A DNA stretch of 64,000 nt, taken from positions 129,403,490 through 129,467,489 of the forward strand of contig NC_133396.1 of the NCBI RefSeq assembly GCF_047511655.1. The letters run 5' to 3'. The notes under the pieces are model-generated. The model saw only the letters and a list, made by a program, of their open reading frames with translations, searched no databases and was not told the DNA's origin. Source of the DNA: Castor canadensis (taxonomy: Eukaryota; Chordata; Mammalia; Rodentia; Castoridae). The position numbers were made by a program, and so were the translations under genes. Below are positions 45,313 to 56,593 of the stretch, one piece after another (position 1 is the stretch's first letter; each line of letters opens with the position of its first letter).

Positions 45313-45934
45313 CTGGAAAGAGGCTGGCAAGGACGAGTCAAGCAAGGACCACACGAGGTGCCTTGAATGCTCAGCCGCAGCGCTGTAATTGGGACTCTGG
45401 TGGTGTTTCTGCCTTATTAGCCTGGCTGCTTGGACCATTGAGGAGGGGCGGTTCAGTGAGACCAGCCAGGAGGCCAAAGAGCAATCCATTCCAGGACCAG
45501 TGAATGCATGCATTCCACCCTAAAAGACTGGCGGTGCTTCCTGCTCAGGGTTCAGGACCTCTAGTGACAACTCTGTGAGTGAACAGGTTCATGTGTGGGT
45601 TGGAGATGCAAAGCCCACCCTTTCTCAGTATCACTTCTGCCCTTAACTGTGACTCCAGCCTCTCGGGAAAGCCTCAACTGAGCCTTCAACTCTGCCATGT
45701 CCCCTTGTCAAGTTCTGACCTAGCTCTCTATGCCTGTGGTCACAGTCTTAGCACAAATTTTGATTATTCAGGTGTCTGTAAGCTCAATGCTGAGAACAGG
45801 TCCTATTAGTGTGTATGGTGAACAGTAGGTGGGAAGTAATTGTTGAATGAATGAATGACTGTACACAAGGACTCACATGTCCAGCACACTCAGATGTTTG
45901 CTGTGTCTTATCTTTCCTTAACGAACGTCACAAG
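45313..45934. other. Single-copy DNA
   Basis: No exon is seen. A small ATTA/AATT-containing piece (gcagcgctgtaattgggact) lies near 45377. Confidence 0.4.
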
Positions 45935-46089
45935 ACTGCACATACATTGTCCTCATTCAACAGATCCTCTCCGAGCCTTCCCATGTGCCAGACGCTGCTC
46001 CAGGGACACAATGATAAAAAAAAGGCAATGGCCCTCTCCAAGCAGCTTGCATTTTTTTAAGAGGCACCAGCAGACAATAGTCAAGTAAA

Positions 46090-46230
46090 TCCAGGCATGG
46101 TGGTGCATGCCTATAATCTCAGCACTCAGGAGGCGGAGGCAGGAGCAACACAACTTTGAGGCCAGCCTGGGTCACACAGTGAGTTCCAGGCAAACCTGGG
46201 CTGCAGAGCAAGATCCTGTCTCAAAAAAGG
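46090..46230 (+). repeat. B1-like SINE monomer
   Basis: The body is canonical: ggcatggtggtgcatgccta ... gaggccagcctgggtcacac ... gatcctgtctcaaaaaa. It contains the tandem middle segment typical of B1. Confidence 0.9.
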
Positions 46231-46384
46231 AAACAGGAAAGTCAAGGTGAAGCCCTGAGCAAGGTGGTTGAGATGTAGTGGGTGTGCAGAAGGAAACAGG
46301 CTGATGGAATTGAGCAGTGACCTCTGGAGAGAGACACCTGAGCTGAGACCATGGGATGAAGGACCTGGGGCCAAGCATGCCAGG

Positions 46385-46408
46385 TGTGTGTGTGTGTGTG
46401 TGTGTGTC
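46385..46408. repeat. (GT)n microsatellite
   Basis: Twelve GT units form a short simple repeat inside the L2-like element. Confidence 0.9.
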
Positions 46409-46620
46409 GGGGGCAACAAGTGTGAGGACCTTGGCCTGACGGAAACCAGCATGGTGGGTGGAGGGGACGCAAGGGAGGTCAGTGTGACCAGAGCAGCACA
46501 TGAAGGCAGGAGAGCCAGAACTGAGGTCACCATGGCGGCAAACCCAGACCGCGCATGGCCTTGCGCGCAAGTCTGGTTAAGGAATCAGGATTTACCCTAA
46601 GTGCAAGGATGCTGGTTTGG

Positions 46621-47449
46621 ATTACTGCTTACAGAGTCCTCAGCTGACAACAAATGGGACTCCCGTGACTTAGGCACAGGTGCATGAGTGATTGAACACG
46701 TAAAATCTGAAAAGCTCATGTTCTTGTGTTTGCATGCAGGTACACATACCATCGTGTCACGTGTCACACAGACTTTCGCATCCTTTCACACAGACCTTCA
46801 CACGCTCCGAGAGGCCAAGCTGACACCTGGGCCCTCAGGAAATGAAACACACCTCTGCTGTCACAGTTTTCAGAAATTCACACGCACACGCCCTCAAGGT
46901 ACACGCTCACCGCTCTCAGGCCTCCCTGCGTGTCACACGAGCCCCACGTGTGTAAATGCACACTCGCACCCGCCCACAGTCAGCCAACTCTGGCCACCCA
47001 TCACCCAGGCAATCTCATCCAGCCTTCTCCCGGCAAATGAGATCAGAACTCTATGAGGACTTGTCCTCTCTGTTGAGCACAAATGTGCTAAATAAATCTT
47101 CCTGCCTCGAATTAATCTTGTACAGATGTAGAAAATGCATTAAAGCCTGGAAACTAGAGGTGGCTGGAGACGGTGCTGGGGACAGTAGTAATCTGCAAGG
47201 GGTGGGCAGCAGCTGGGGTGCCCTATTTGCCCAGAACAGGGAGGGAGATGGGAGCATGGGTGTGGATCCTGCCTGGAGGTCACCCCAAGGTAACCGTGGC
47301 CTCCTTTCCAGTACCCCTGCAAGCCTTGGTCTTCAAGACACAGAAACATCCCTCTTACTTAATCCATGTGTGTTGGAGGAAGCTCACTGCTTAGGTGGAA
47401 ACTCGCTCAGATGGTTTGTGGAGTACAGAGACTAAGTACCAATCGTTTT
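46621..47449. other. Single-copy DNA with CA-rich stretch and an AT island
   Basis: The part at 46735-46970 is rich in cac/cacacg phrases. The part at 47075-47130 is an AT island (gctaaataaatcttcctgcc, ctcgaattaatcttgtacag) noted as a possible conserved element. Confidence 0.4.
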
Positions 47450-47605
47450 GGTTTGTTTGGGCCGAATTTAGACACAAAAGACTGAAATTTTTTCAGTCTT
47501 TAGCTCTTCATGTTGCTTTGGGTATATTTTCTTCTCGTTGCTGATTCTTTCCTAGAATATTTAATTATATTTGGTTCATTTTACTTGCTTTTTTAAAAAA
47601 AAGCA
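47450..47605 (-). repeat. Old L1 fragment (antisense)
   Basis: The stretch containing ctcttcatgttgctttgggt recurs at 48613 and is in the style of old L1 antisense sequence. Confidence 0.4.
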
Positions 47606-47714
47606 TTTCAGTAGAGTCTCACTATGGAGTCCAGAATGGCCTCAAACTCAAGATTTTCCTGCCTCTGCCTGCTCAGTGCTGGGATTACAGACATGCATCA
47701 CCACACCTGGCTTG
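47606..47714 (-). repeat. B1-like SINE monomer (antisense)
   Basis: The reverse B1 body is visible (gtagagtctcactatggagt ... cagtgctgggattacagaca). Confidence 0.85.
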
Positions 47715-47988
47715 CATTTTAACTTATGTGGTCCTACCCTGAAACTGACCTGCCACACCTACCCATGAAATCGGCTTGCTGTTTATTTTAGAAGACATTT
47801 CAGTTTCTTTCTTTTTTTTTTTTTTTTGACATTTCCGTTTCTAAGCAAGGCTGACTAGTACCTACAGCTCACTCATGTCACCCTTTCTCAATGATTTACT
47901 GGAGTCTCTAATAAATGCCAGCCTGTCCTCTCATGTAGGGGACAGCTCATTTGTTATTCCCTTTTGTTTTCCATCTGTAAGATTTTCT

Positions 47989-48182
47989 CTTTTTTTGCAG
48001 AACTGGGTCTTGAACTCAGGGCCTACACCTTGAGCCACTCCACCAGCCCTTTTATGTGATGGGTTTTTTTGAGATAGGGTCTTGCAGACTATTTGCATGG
48101 GCTTACTTTGAACTGCGATCCTCCTTATCTCTGCCTCCTGAGTAGCTAGGATTACAGGCGTGAGCCACTGGTGCCTGGCCTC
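47989..48182 (-). repeat. B1-ID composite SINE with 12-bp target-site duplication
   Basis: The element is flanked by gtaagattttct at 47977-47988 and 48183-48194. The reverse ID arm (gaactgggtcttgaactcag) and the reverse B1 arm (agctaggattacaggcgtga) are well kept. Confidence 0.92.
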
Positions 48183-48344
48183 GTAAGATTTTCTTTTAAC
48201 TCCCCTTATCTTGTCCTTATGCCCAGGTGTCTAAGTGAGAGTCAACAAAGTCTCCGCTCAGTTTACACACTAGCAAACATCTGAACAGCAAAACACCTGG
48301 AGCCTGGGCCATCTCCTGGCTACTGGCTGGGTGTTATGGCTTTG

Positions 48345-48402
48345 TTTCTTGTGGTGCTGGGGATCGAACCCAGAGCTGTGTGCGTGCTACACAAGAGCTC
48401 TT
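48345..48402 (-). repeat. ID-like SINE fragment (antisense)
   Basis: A partial reverse ID body (ggtgctggggatcgaaccca) is recognisable. Confidence 0.7.
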
Positions 48403-48524
48403 TTGTCTTTAGTTTGCTGCAGTTTTTCTATGGTATGAGTAGATGTGAACTTTTTTTTTTTTGCTTTTTGCTTAGGATTTGTTGAATCTGTGGATTATTG
48501 ATGTCTTTTATTAGCTCTAGAAAA

Positions 48525-48605
48525 AAAATTGGGGCAAGACTGGGGTTTGAGTTCAGGGCTTCAAGTTGCTAGGCAGGCACTGTACTTGAGTCACATCTCC
48601 AGCCT
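48525..48605 (-). repeat. ID-like SINE (antisense)
   Basis: The reverse body (gactggggtttgagttcagg ... cttgagtcacatctccagcc) is clear, though it has lost its T tail. Confidence 0.8.
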
Positions 48606-48678
48606 AACTTTGGAAATTTTTTCAGCCTTTATCTCTTCATGTTGCTTTGGGTATATTTTCTTCTCATCGAATCTTCTT

Positions 48679-48772
48679 TTTTTTTTCGGTTTTTGATCCT
48701 TTTTTTTTTCTTTTATTATTCATATGTGCATACAAGGCTTGGGTCATTTCTCCCCCCTGCCCCCACCCCCTA
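48679..48772 (-). mobile_element. Very short L1 3' end insertion (antisense) with target-site duplication
   Basis: The insert is the complement of the last bases of the same L1 3' UTR seen at 30324-31012 (ttattcatatgtgcatacaa, then catttctcccccctgccccc). It is bracketed by cattgaatcttctt-like repeats (48665-48678 with one mismatch, and 48773-48786). Confidence 0.85.
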
Positions 48773-48786
48773 CATTGAATCTTCTT

Positions 48787-49010
48787 ATTCGATAATTCCT
48801 TATTCTGCATCTGCTCAGTTTTTGCCTCAGTATTCTGGAAATTTTTTTTTCCAGTGTTCTACCATTGAACTAAATCCCTGTACTTGCTACTGTATTCTGG
48901 ATTATTTCTTCTGACCCATCTTCTAGTTCATTAATTTTCTCTTCAGCTGTGTTAAATCTGTGGTTTTGTATCTGTTTTTTGAATCTTTATTTTTAGTTAT
49001 TATATGTCTT
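48787..49010 (-). repeat. Old L1 fragment (antisense)
   Basis: The phrases ttctagttcattaattttct, cttcagctgtgttaaatctg and tgaatctttatttttagtta match old L1 sequence read in reverse. Confidence 0.5.
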
Positions 49011-49142
49011 GGTGTGTTTCAGCTGCTAAAACGAAATACCACAGCTTGGGGGGTTTAAATAACAGGCATTTATTTCTCATAATTTTGCCCTTCACCCTGA
49101 AGTTCAAGGTCAAGGTACCAGCAGATTTGATTCTGGGTGAGT
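49011..49142 (-). repeat. Interspersed repeat fossil, MaLR-like
   Basis: The phrases gctgctaaaacgaaatacca and acaggcatttatttctcata, then ggtaccagcagatttgattc, are typical of a mammalian LTR or DNA repeat read in reverse. I cannot fix the family. Confidence 0.4.
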
Positions 49143-49252
49143 GAATTCTTCCCGGATTGCAGGTGGCTGTCTTCTTGCTGTATTCTCAAAGGTGGAGGTG
49201 GTGGGGTGGTGGAGACAGACAGACAGACATGTCCCTCTTCTTTCCTCTTTCT

Positions 49253-49340
49253 TCCTTATTTATTTATTTGTGCTGTGGCTCAAACCCAGGGCCTTGCAAA
49301 TGCTAGCTAAGTGCTGTACCACTGAGCTACATTCCCAGCC
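49253..49340 (-). repeat. ID-like SINE (antisense)
   Basis: A (ttta)n tail precedes the reverse ID body (gctgtggctcaaacccaggg ... ctgagctacattcccagcc). Confidence 0.85.
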
Positions 49341-51463
49341 TTTTTTCCCTGTTTTAATTCTTATTTTATGTTTTATTCAGAGAGGATTTTTGTTTGTATC
49401 TTTAGGATGCCTGGGGGCATCTCAATTCATGTTCAAGGTTTAAATTTCCATAATCAGAGAATGAAAAATCAGTCTAGAATTCCATCTGCTTTCATTCTGA
49501 ACCTGGTGCAGGATAAGCCCCATTGGAGTCGTGGTCTAGAACAACAGGCAACATTAAAGCCCCCACTTTGGTGGGATCTGGGAATTGGCTTGTGTTTCCT
49601 TAACCCCAGAGCTGGCCAAAAGGACAGAGGGGGTGCTGAATTTCTCAGGGTTTCTTCCAGATGGAAGAAGGCCCTTAGGGCAAAAGTGGCTTTGATTCTG
49701 GACTTCCAGCTCTGGCTTTGTGTCCTCTAGAGTGTGGCTTGATGTCTTGTTAGGTCTCTGATGCTGCTTGATTGTTTTGTATCTTATCATCCTTTTCTCA
49801 GTTGTCATTTGTGGCAGGGTGAATCCTAAGGCCCTAATTTCCCTTTGCTAAAAGTGAGTCTCTCTTAGCCCTTGTGCCTTGGCTACCCATAACCTTGATG
49901 CCGGAATGAGGACTGGCAACCAGGAGCTGTAAACTTGTCACAGGCAAGCAGCAGCAGCTATTCTTCTTACTGGCTTGGCTTGATCACCCCAGGCTACCAT
50001 GGGGCCCAGAGCTGACTCTGGTTCTCATTTTTATTCCAAATTTTCATGGCCATGACTTTATTTTCCAAAGGAGGGGCCCCTCTTGTTCATGCCCTGCTAC
50101 TCACACTGTTTGGGGACCAGTGGGGATGATATGACACTGGTCTTCATTGGACCAGCTGAAGGCCAATGGGAATGATCAACTGCTTATCACAGAGACTTGG
50201 TCCTTTGGCCTTACTTGTCTTGGCACTGACCATGTGACAAGCACAGGCCCAGCTGGCCCTCAGATCATGGGAACCTCAGTGTGGCATCAAGTTAGGACCC
50301 AGAAATGGGAAGAAGTGAGTCTAAGGGAAGAGCCATGTCTGAGCCCAGCCACTGACCACAGCCATTGACAGGTCGTTTCTCTTGTTTTCTCAATGATACC
50401 TATGGCTGTGCATGACTTGTCAGAGCCTGTATTGATCAAAATAGACTAGACAAATAAAGGATGGACATTAACACTGAGCAATGACCCAGGGCTGTGGGAG
50501 GTGCCTTTCTTTCATGCTACCTTCCTCAGCGGCTGCTTTCAGAATTAGGTGTGGAGCGGTGAGTCACCTGTCACATACCACCCAGGCTGTTCAAAACCAG
50601 ACCTGCCATTATTGATGGCCATGCCACGGTCTGCTCCCAGCTCCCAGAGAGTGCGGGAATTAATTCTGGCAGGGACTTCATTAATCTTGATTTAATGCCC
50701 AATGTAGTCGTGTCCCCATTCCCCTTCCCCTTTGTTTCCTACACATTAAGTGACTGAAGGAAGAGTACTCATTTCTGGAGACAGCTGACTAGGCAGTGGG
50801 GGACTCTGTAGTTCTCAAGCAACTTGGAGCCTCACTGGTGTTCAGCCAGTAGCTCCCTGGGCACCAAAGAAAGTATAGCACCATAAGGGTTGAAGGTTAA
50901 GTGTACAGTCCTCCTGCTTTTTTATTGCCTGGCACCTGTTTGTTATCTCTTATTCTAGGACCTAGCTTTAGAAGTGACAGTCCTAGTTCTGTCTGTCTGC
51001 TCCAGAGCTCCTATGGGGTGGGGTCCCTCAAATGCTAAATTCTAACATTTGGTGCCACCATAAATACTGGAACCCCCTCACTGGGAACCCCTGGTTTGTA
51101 GCATTGGAAGTGTTCTCAGGCCTTTTCACCCTCTTGGGTGGCTATGAGCCATTCTTCCCCATGAGCACTGGCGAATATGACTGGGAGTCAGTGAGTGCTG
51201 CTGAATGCATGTGCTACCACTGTTCTGTGGGTCGGGACCTGCAAGCTGTGTGTTCCTTAGTCCTTCTTCTTTCACATTAACTACAAAAAGTTGTTACCAG
51301 GCAGATGGTAATGCCTTGGTTTGCCTTGATCTGAGAAGCCAGGCCTGGCTCCTGGGTGAGTAGACTGAGTAAGAGGCTTGTTTCATGTCTTTCTACTCAA
51401 CTGTGGTCCTAAAATCTACTAAAGAGAAGAATTAAATATTAACTAGCATTTCTAAATGATACT
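49341..51463. other. Single-copy DNA with a possible enhancer
   Basis: No exon is recognised. The AT motif cluster at 50655-50720 is listed separately. Confidence 0.4.
50655..50720. promoter_or_regulatory. Possible homeodomain-type enhancer core
   Basis: Four ATTA/TAAT cores lie within about 50 bases (gcgggaattaattctggc; cttcattaatcttgattta) with two CpGs nearby. It lies outside recognised repeats. Confidence 0.25.
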
Positions 51464-51793
51464 GTTTTGGGGGGGCAGTACTGGGGTTTGAACTCGGGGC
51501 CTCACACTTGCTAGGCAGGTGCTCTACCACTTGAGCCACATCCCCAATCCTTTTGGCTTTAGTTGTTTTTCAGATAGGGTCTTGCTTTATACCCAGGTCA
51601 GCCTGGACTACAACCCTCCTGTTCAGCTTCCTGAGTAGCTAGGATGACAGGTGTATGCCACCATACCCAGCTTTTCATTTTTAATTGGTTGAGATGGGCT
51701 TTTGCAAAATTTTTGCCTGGGCTGGCCCTAACTGAGATCCTCCTGATCTCTGCTTCCCAAGTAGCTAGGATTACAAGCCACTGTGCTTGGCCT
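51464..51793 (-). repeat. Trimeric B1-B1-ID composite SINE (antisense)
   Basis: Read on + the order is reverse ID arm (cagtactggggtttgaactc), reverse B1 (gctaggatgacaggtgtatg) and a second reverse B1 (tagctaggattacaagccac). Confidence 0.88.
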
Positions 51794-54025
51794 AAATGGT
51801 ACTTCAATACACAATTTAATATGAAATTTAAAGGGACAAAGATTGTGGTTTGTGCCAAAGCCTGCCAAAATATTTAATAAAAGATTTAAAGCAGGTCATA
51901 TGCAAGATCTCATTTTGTATCAGCTGCTTTGATGTGAAGTGTTCACGCTCATGTGGAATTAGTGCACTCTGAATTTGTTAACTGAACCCCAGAATCAGCA
52001 ACAGGTCACCAAAGTTCTGAAGCCTAGACAAAAATAAGAGACAGACAGAGCCCTGATCACCATACGTGTCCCCGCCCTTGGTCAGTGTTCTTGCATATCA
52101 TTTCAAGGCTCTTTTTGCTTCTTCTTCAAGAAATACATGTGACTTCAAAATGAAGAACATCAAAGTGGGCAGCTGACCTTTGTCAGGGCCTTGACTCTCC
52201 TCTCTTTGAGATATGCGGGTGGTATGGGAGTCAGCCAGACCACAGACCCAATCCCAGCTCTGCCCCTGGGCAGCCATAAATTCTTACACAAATTGCTTAC
52301 CCATGTTTTCTTGCAGAGGAATGCCTTCCTGCCTGGCAGAAATGCTCCCAGGGTTGAGAAGAACGCTGTACCTAAAAAAGCCAGCACAGGTCCTGACGTG
52401 TAGGAAGTGCTCCACAGATGTCATCTTCATATTCCTTTCCTGAAATCTTTAAACCTTGGAGAACTCATAATAATTTTACCTACAACCATTGCTATTGGTC
52501 TCCACTCATAACCAACAAAATACAGGCTGGAAGTACAGCAATATTTTTGCATTTATCTGAGTAATGTGTTACAAACTTTATAAAGTGCTTCCCCATGTAT
52601 CAGTCTATCTCCCACATCACACCTCAGAGGTTTAAACAGTATTGAAAAAAGATTTAAAGCAGGTATTCCATGTCTCAGACACTGCTTCTATGTGTGTATC
52701 TGAGTATCCAAATGGATGTGTACAGAGTAAGGGAGACATGTGAGTGGGTATTTGTGCATGTCTGTGACTGTGAGTTGGCAGTCGCTGGATCCCTACGGTA
52801 GACTCCATATCTTTGTACTTTGGGTAGATTCCAAATCTCCTGTGTCTCCTCTGTTACCTCCAAAATGTCCCCTTCCACCCACTTTTATGCTGTTGAGCTG
52901 CTAGATGGGCTTTGGCAGGGCTGAAGGGAGTGGAGGGGTGCTGAACACACCATAGAAGGCCACGTGGACTCAACTTACTCTTCTAGGCTTATTCAGAATG
53001 GACACCAAAGAATAGAGTAGCTCTTTCTGGCAACCCCCACGTGGACGCGTAGACAGACACAGATGTGGTCTTCACATCCACTTCCTCCCCTGCTGCACTT
53101 GACTTCAGGGAACTGCATTCCCCAAGCCCCCACCAATGGAATTCTGGGTTGGTTAAGCCACAAGTCAGCATTGGCAGAGACTGGAGGGGAGAATCCCTTC
53201 CTCCTGAGCTCAGGTGACCCTCTCTGGCTGCAGTTGGGTCTTTTTTTATGGCTCTAGTCCTAATAGATGACTCCAGCTTCTGGGTCCTTCTGTTTTTCTT
53301 CTGGCTCTAGGGGTGGCAGTGTTTTTCTGCTATTGCTTTTCTTTGGGTTGAGTCTTTTCCCCCTCTGCTTGGCTTCTCAGTTCTCCACCACCTGTTAGCC
53401 ATTCTTGTACACTTGGAGTGTATTTGTTTTACACACACACTTGTACGAGTGCACTTGCCATGGTAAATGCTTTTGACTGAGACTCACGTGCTGTTGGGCT
53501 CATTGTAGACCAGCATCAGTCCCTAGGAAACACACTGCTCCCCGAAGGCCTCACCAGGCCAGTGAGGCTGCTTACCTTTTTATATCCTAAGATCTCAGTG
53601 TTGTCTGTGGCCCTACTCAGGCATCCCCAGAGTCTGGCCTTCCACCCCCCTCCTTCACTGCATGTGTGGGACACAAGGAGGATGTAGAAGCCTAGGGGTT
53701 CTGAGCCAGCCAGGATTGCTCTGTGGGGCACCAGCTTGTCCCAGTTTCCTAGATAGGAAACTTCTCCAAGTGCAGAGAAATTTGCCATTTTGACAAGCAG
53801 ACTGGCTCTGGATTCTACTGAAGCAGCAAGTCAAACTGTCAGATCACGGGGGAAATTTAAGTTAAATTAGTGGTTTGGCACTTTGAGGACCAGGTAATTT
53901 TTTTCCTACTGAGACCTGATAAAACTAACTTACCTTAGTTAGCTCTTTAAAGAAATAAATTTTTGTCTATTTTTCTGCTTCTTAAATTGGCAAGGACAAG
54001 AACAGTGTGCATATGAATAACTTTC
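51794..54025. other. Mostly single-copy DNA
   Basis: A MIR-like antisense patch lies near 52230-52330 (cccagctctgcccctgggca). An 18-mer occurs twice (51877 and 52647). No exon is supported. Confidence 0.4.
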
Positions 54026-54043
54026 AAATTATTTTAAATTGAA

Positions 54044-54152
54044 GCCAGGTGTCATGGTACATGTCTGTAATCTCAACACTCAGAAGGCCAATGAAGGAAA
54101 ATTTTGTGAGTTTGAGGCCAGCCTGGGCAACTAAGTAAGACCCTGTCTCAAA
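54044..54152 (+). repeat. B1-like SINE with 18-bp target-site duplication
   Basis: Perfect direct repeats aaattattttaaattgaa at 54026-54043 and 54153-54170 bracket the element. The body ends gaccctgtctcaa. Confidence 0.93.
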
Positions 54153-54189
54153 AAATTATTTTAAATTGAAATTATAATTTTAAGCTTAA

Positions 54190-54312
54190 GCCAAGTCCAA
54201 TAGCACACATCTATAATCACAGTACTAGTGAGGGTGAGGCAGGAGTATCTTGAGTTTGTGGTCATCCTAGGCTACAGAGCAAAACTCTGTCTCAGAACCA
54301 AAACAAAATGCC
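54190..54312 (+). repeat. B1-like SINE monomer
   Basis: The body (agcacacatctataatcaca ... gagcaaaactctgtctcaga) follows immediately after the previous SINE. Confidence 0.8.
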
Positions 54313-54577
54313 TTAAAACAACAACAGAATTAAATTTCAGTTGGCACTCCCTACAATGGCATGCTGTATTAGAAAAGGAACGAGCTACTGAGACCTGCAA
54401 AGCATGGCTGAATCTCAAAGGAATGATGGACGGTAAGATTTAATTTACAGGACGTGTCAATGAGTAAACCTCATCTACGGTAAGAGAGACAAGTCAGTGG
54501 TGACCTGGGGATGGTGATGATGGGAACTTGAGGGCGGAGAGGCACAGGAAGCTTCCTGGTGTGCTAGAAATGTTCTG

Positions 54578-54778
54578 GCCAGGTGCTGGTGGCTCACGTC
54601 TGTAATCCTAGCTACTTGGGAAGCTGAGGTCAAGGAGGTTCATGAGACCCCCCCATCTCCAAACTAACCAGAGCAAAATGAACTGGAGGTGTGCCTCAAG
54701 AGGTACAGTGCATGCTTTGCAAGTGTGAAGCCCTGAGTTCAAACCTCAGTCCCACCGAAAAAGACAAACCAAAACAAT
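54578..54778 (+). repeat. B1-ID composite SINE
   Basis: The B1 arm (ggctcacgtctgtaatccta) and ID arm (gtgtgcctcaagaggtacag ... gttcaaacctcagtccc) are clear, with an A-rich end. Confidence 0.88.
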
Positions 54779-54796
54779 AAAGCAAATTCGGTATCT

Positions 54797-55100
54797 CTTT
54801 TTTTTTTTTTTTTGGTGGTACTGAAGTTTGAACTCAAGGCTTGCTAGGCAGATGCTCAGCCACACTCAGCCCTTTGCATTAGTTATTTTTCACATAGGAG
54901 CTCACATTTTTGCCCAGAGCTGGCCTAGGACACAATTCTATGTGTCCCGTGTATCTGGGATTACAGATGTGAACCATCATGTCCATTTTATGTGCTGACA
55001 TGGGAGTCTCCATAATTTTTGGCCTGAGCTGGCCTTAAACTATGATCCTCCCAGTCTCTGCCACCCAGTAGCTGGGATTACAAGTGTGCACCCACAAGCC
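54797..55100 (-). repeat. Trimeric B1-B1-ID composite SINE (antisense)
   Basis: A T16 tail and reverse ID arm (ggtactgaagtttgaactca) are followed by two reverse B1 arms (tctgggattacagatgtgaa; tagctgggattacaagtgtg). Confidence 0.85.
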
Positions 55101-55889
55101 CACTGTTCTGCATCTTGATTGGGGTAGTGATGAGGTGGGTATACACTTAACAAAATTCATCAAATAGACACTTTAAAATTAGTATATTTTATTTCATGTT
55201 TATAATTATACCTCAGTGCAGTTGGCTGAAAAACATAAAAATAGGAGCAATGAAGACCAGTGGATCCTGTTGCTATTAGGTACACTCAGGAAACTCAAAT
55301 AGGACTGTGAGCCGCCCTCCCTCCTAGCTAAGGAGGGAGCTGAGTGGGGTTGGAGGCTAGACTTGCACAGTTAGAAAGAGGGTCCTGGAGCCTCTTCTCT
55401 ACCCCAGATAGAAAGGTCCTTCCTCCACTCCTCCTCCTGTCACACCTCTTTTTGAGGAAGCCCAGGTTCAGGTGATGAGTGGGCCTGCATTTTCCCACCT
55501 GTGCCGTGTGAAGAGGTGGAAGAGCACATGTAGCTGACATCCTAGCCAGCCAGGTCCCCAGAGCCACTGCCCAATGGGACCCCCTCCCTGCATTCTGTGG
55601 GCCCTGCAGCCAGAGCACAGGTCTCTCTGCCTGCTGGGGAGGATTTTGCTTGGGCAATGAAGGTACGAGGGCAAGAAGGTGGGCAGCGGGAGTGCTTGAG
55701 AAGAGGCGTGTGTGACTGCTTTTCAGCTCCCACCCCTGCAAAAGGCCAGCTCTCCTTGCTCCCTGGGTTCCTGCTGCTGCTGCTGAGTCCTGATAGTACC
55801 CAGTACCCCACCAGTAGGAATTTCTAAAACTCTGTCAGTGCCCTGCATCTGTGCTAGTCCAATGTCACTGCAGGATAGGTGGCAGCTAT
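55101..55889. other. Single-copy DNA
   Basis: The minus open frames 55328-55811 overlap a plus frame and have no recognised domain. A (ctg)4 run is at about 55770-55782. Confidence 0.35.
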
Positions 55890-56255
55890 TCTGTAAACGT
55901 TGGTTAAATGCTTAGTACCCCCTAGGCACCCTGCTAAGGTATGGTAGTCAAAGGACCAAAGGCCAACCTCGCCTTCTGGAGCTCCCAGTTTGGTGGGGGA
56001 TACCTGTGAGTAAATAGGCTAATGAAACGAGGTGACAGCAGGAGGAGGATACAGAAGGATGCTGGCTCTTAGAGGGGCCACCCCAATCCTGAATGGAGGC
56101 CGGGGAGGAAGAGAGGTCTGAGCCTCATCCAAGAAGAAAAGTTAAATCCAACTTGAATAAATGCAGCCAAGGCAGACAGAAGAAGAAACGTTCCAGGCTA
56201 AAGAAGCAGCAGGTGCAAAGGCTCAGAGGTGAGAGAAAACACAGCACTTGAAGAC
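55890..56255 (+). repeat. Ancient mammalian-wide repeat (L2-like)
   Basis: The order of phrases is conserved with the other copies: gttaaatgcttagtaccccc, gccttctggagctcccagtt, aggatacagaaggatgctgg, ggctaaagaagcagcaggtg. Confidence 0.5.
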
Positions 56256-56501
56256 TTAACGCACAGTTTAGTAAGGTTGCAGGGTGGGGTTGGGGACAGG
56301 CGGTGCCCGGTGTGAGGGGCAAGTGGAGATGAGTGGGCTGTGGTGAAAGTTGAACCTGCCTCCAGTTAAACCTCTGGACCCACCCATGAGTTCCCAGGAA
56401 ATACAGGGAGCAAAGGAAGAAGCAGGTAGCCAATCCAGAGCGTGGAACGTTGTGCAGAACAAATGACCTACTTTATCCAGCTAATCAATGACATGAAAAT
56501 C

Positions 56502-56593
56502 AAGGCTGGGCCATGGCTCAAGCTGTAGAGCACCTGCCTGGCAAGCGCAAGGGCCTGAGTTCAAAACCCAGAGCCACCACCAGAAAAAAAAAA
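56502..56593 (+). repeat. ID-like SINE
   Basis: The body (gctgggccatggctcaagct ... gttcaaaacccagagcc) ends in an A10 tail. Confidence 0.88.

Larger units (their letters stand above)
45935..46620 (+). repeat. Ancient mammalian-wide repeat (L2-like), interrupted
   Basis: The left part is clear (tgccagacgctgctccaggg, gcaatggccctctccaagca, gcagacaatagtcaagtaaa). A B1 interrupts at 46090-46230, and the right part continues (accagagcagcacatgaagg, ggttaaggaatcaggattta). A GT repeat lies inside. Confidence 0.5.
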
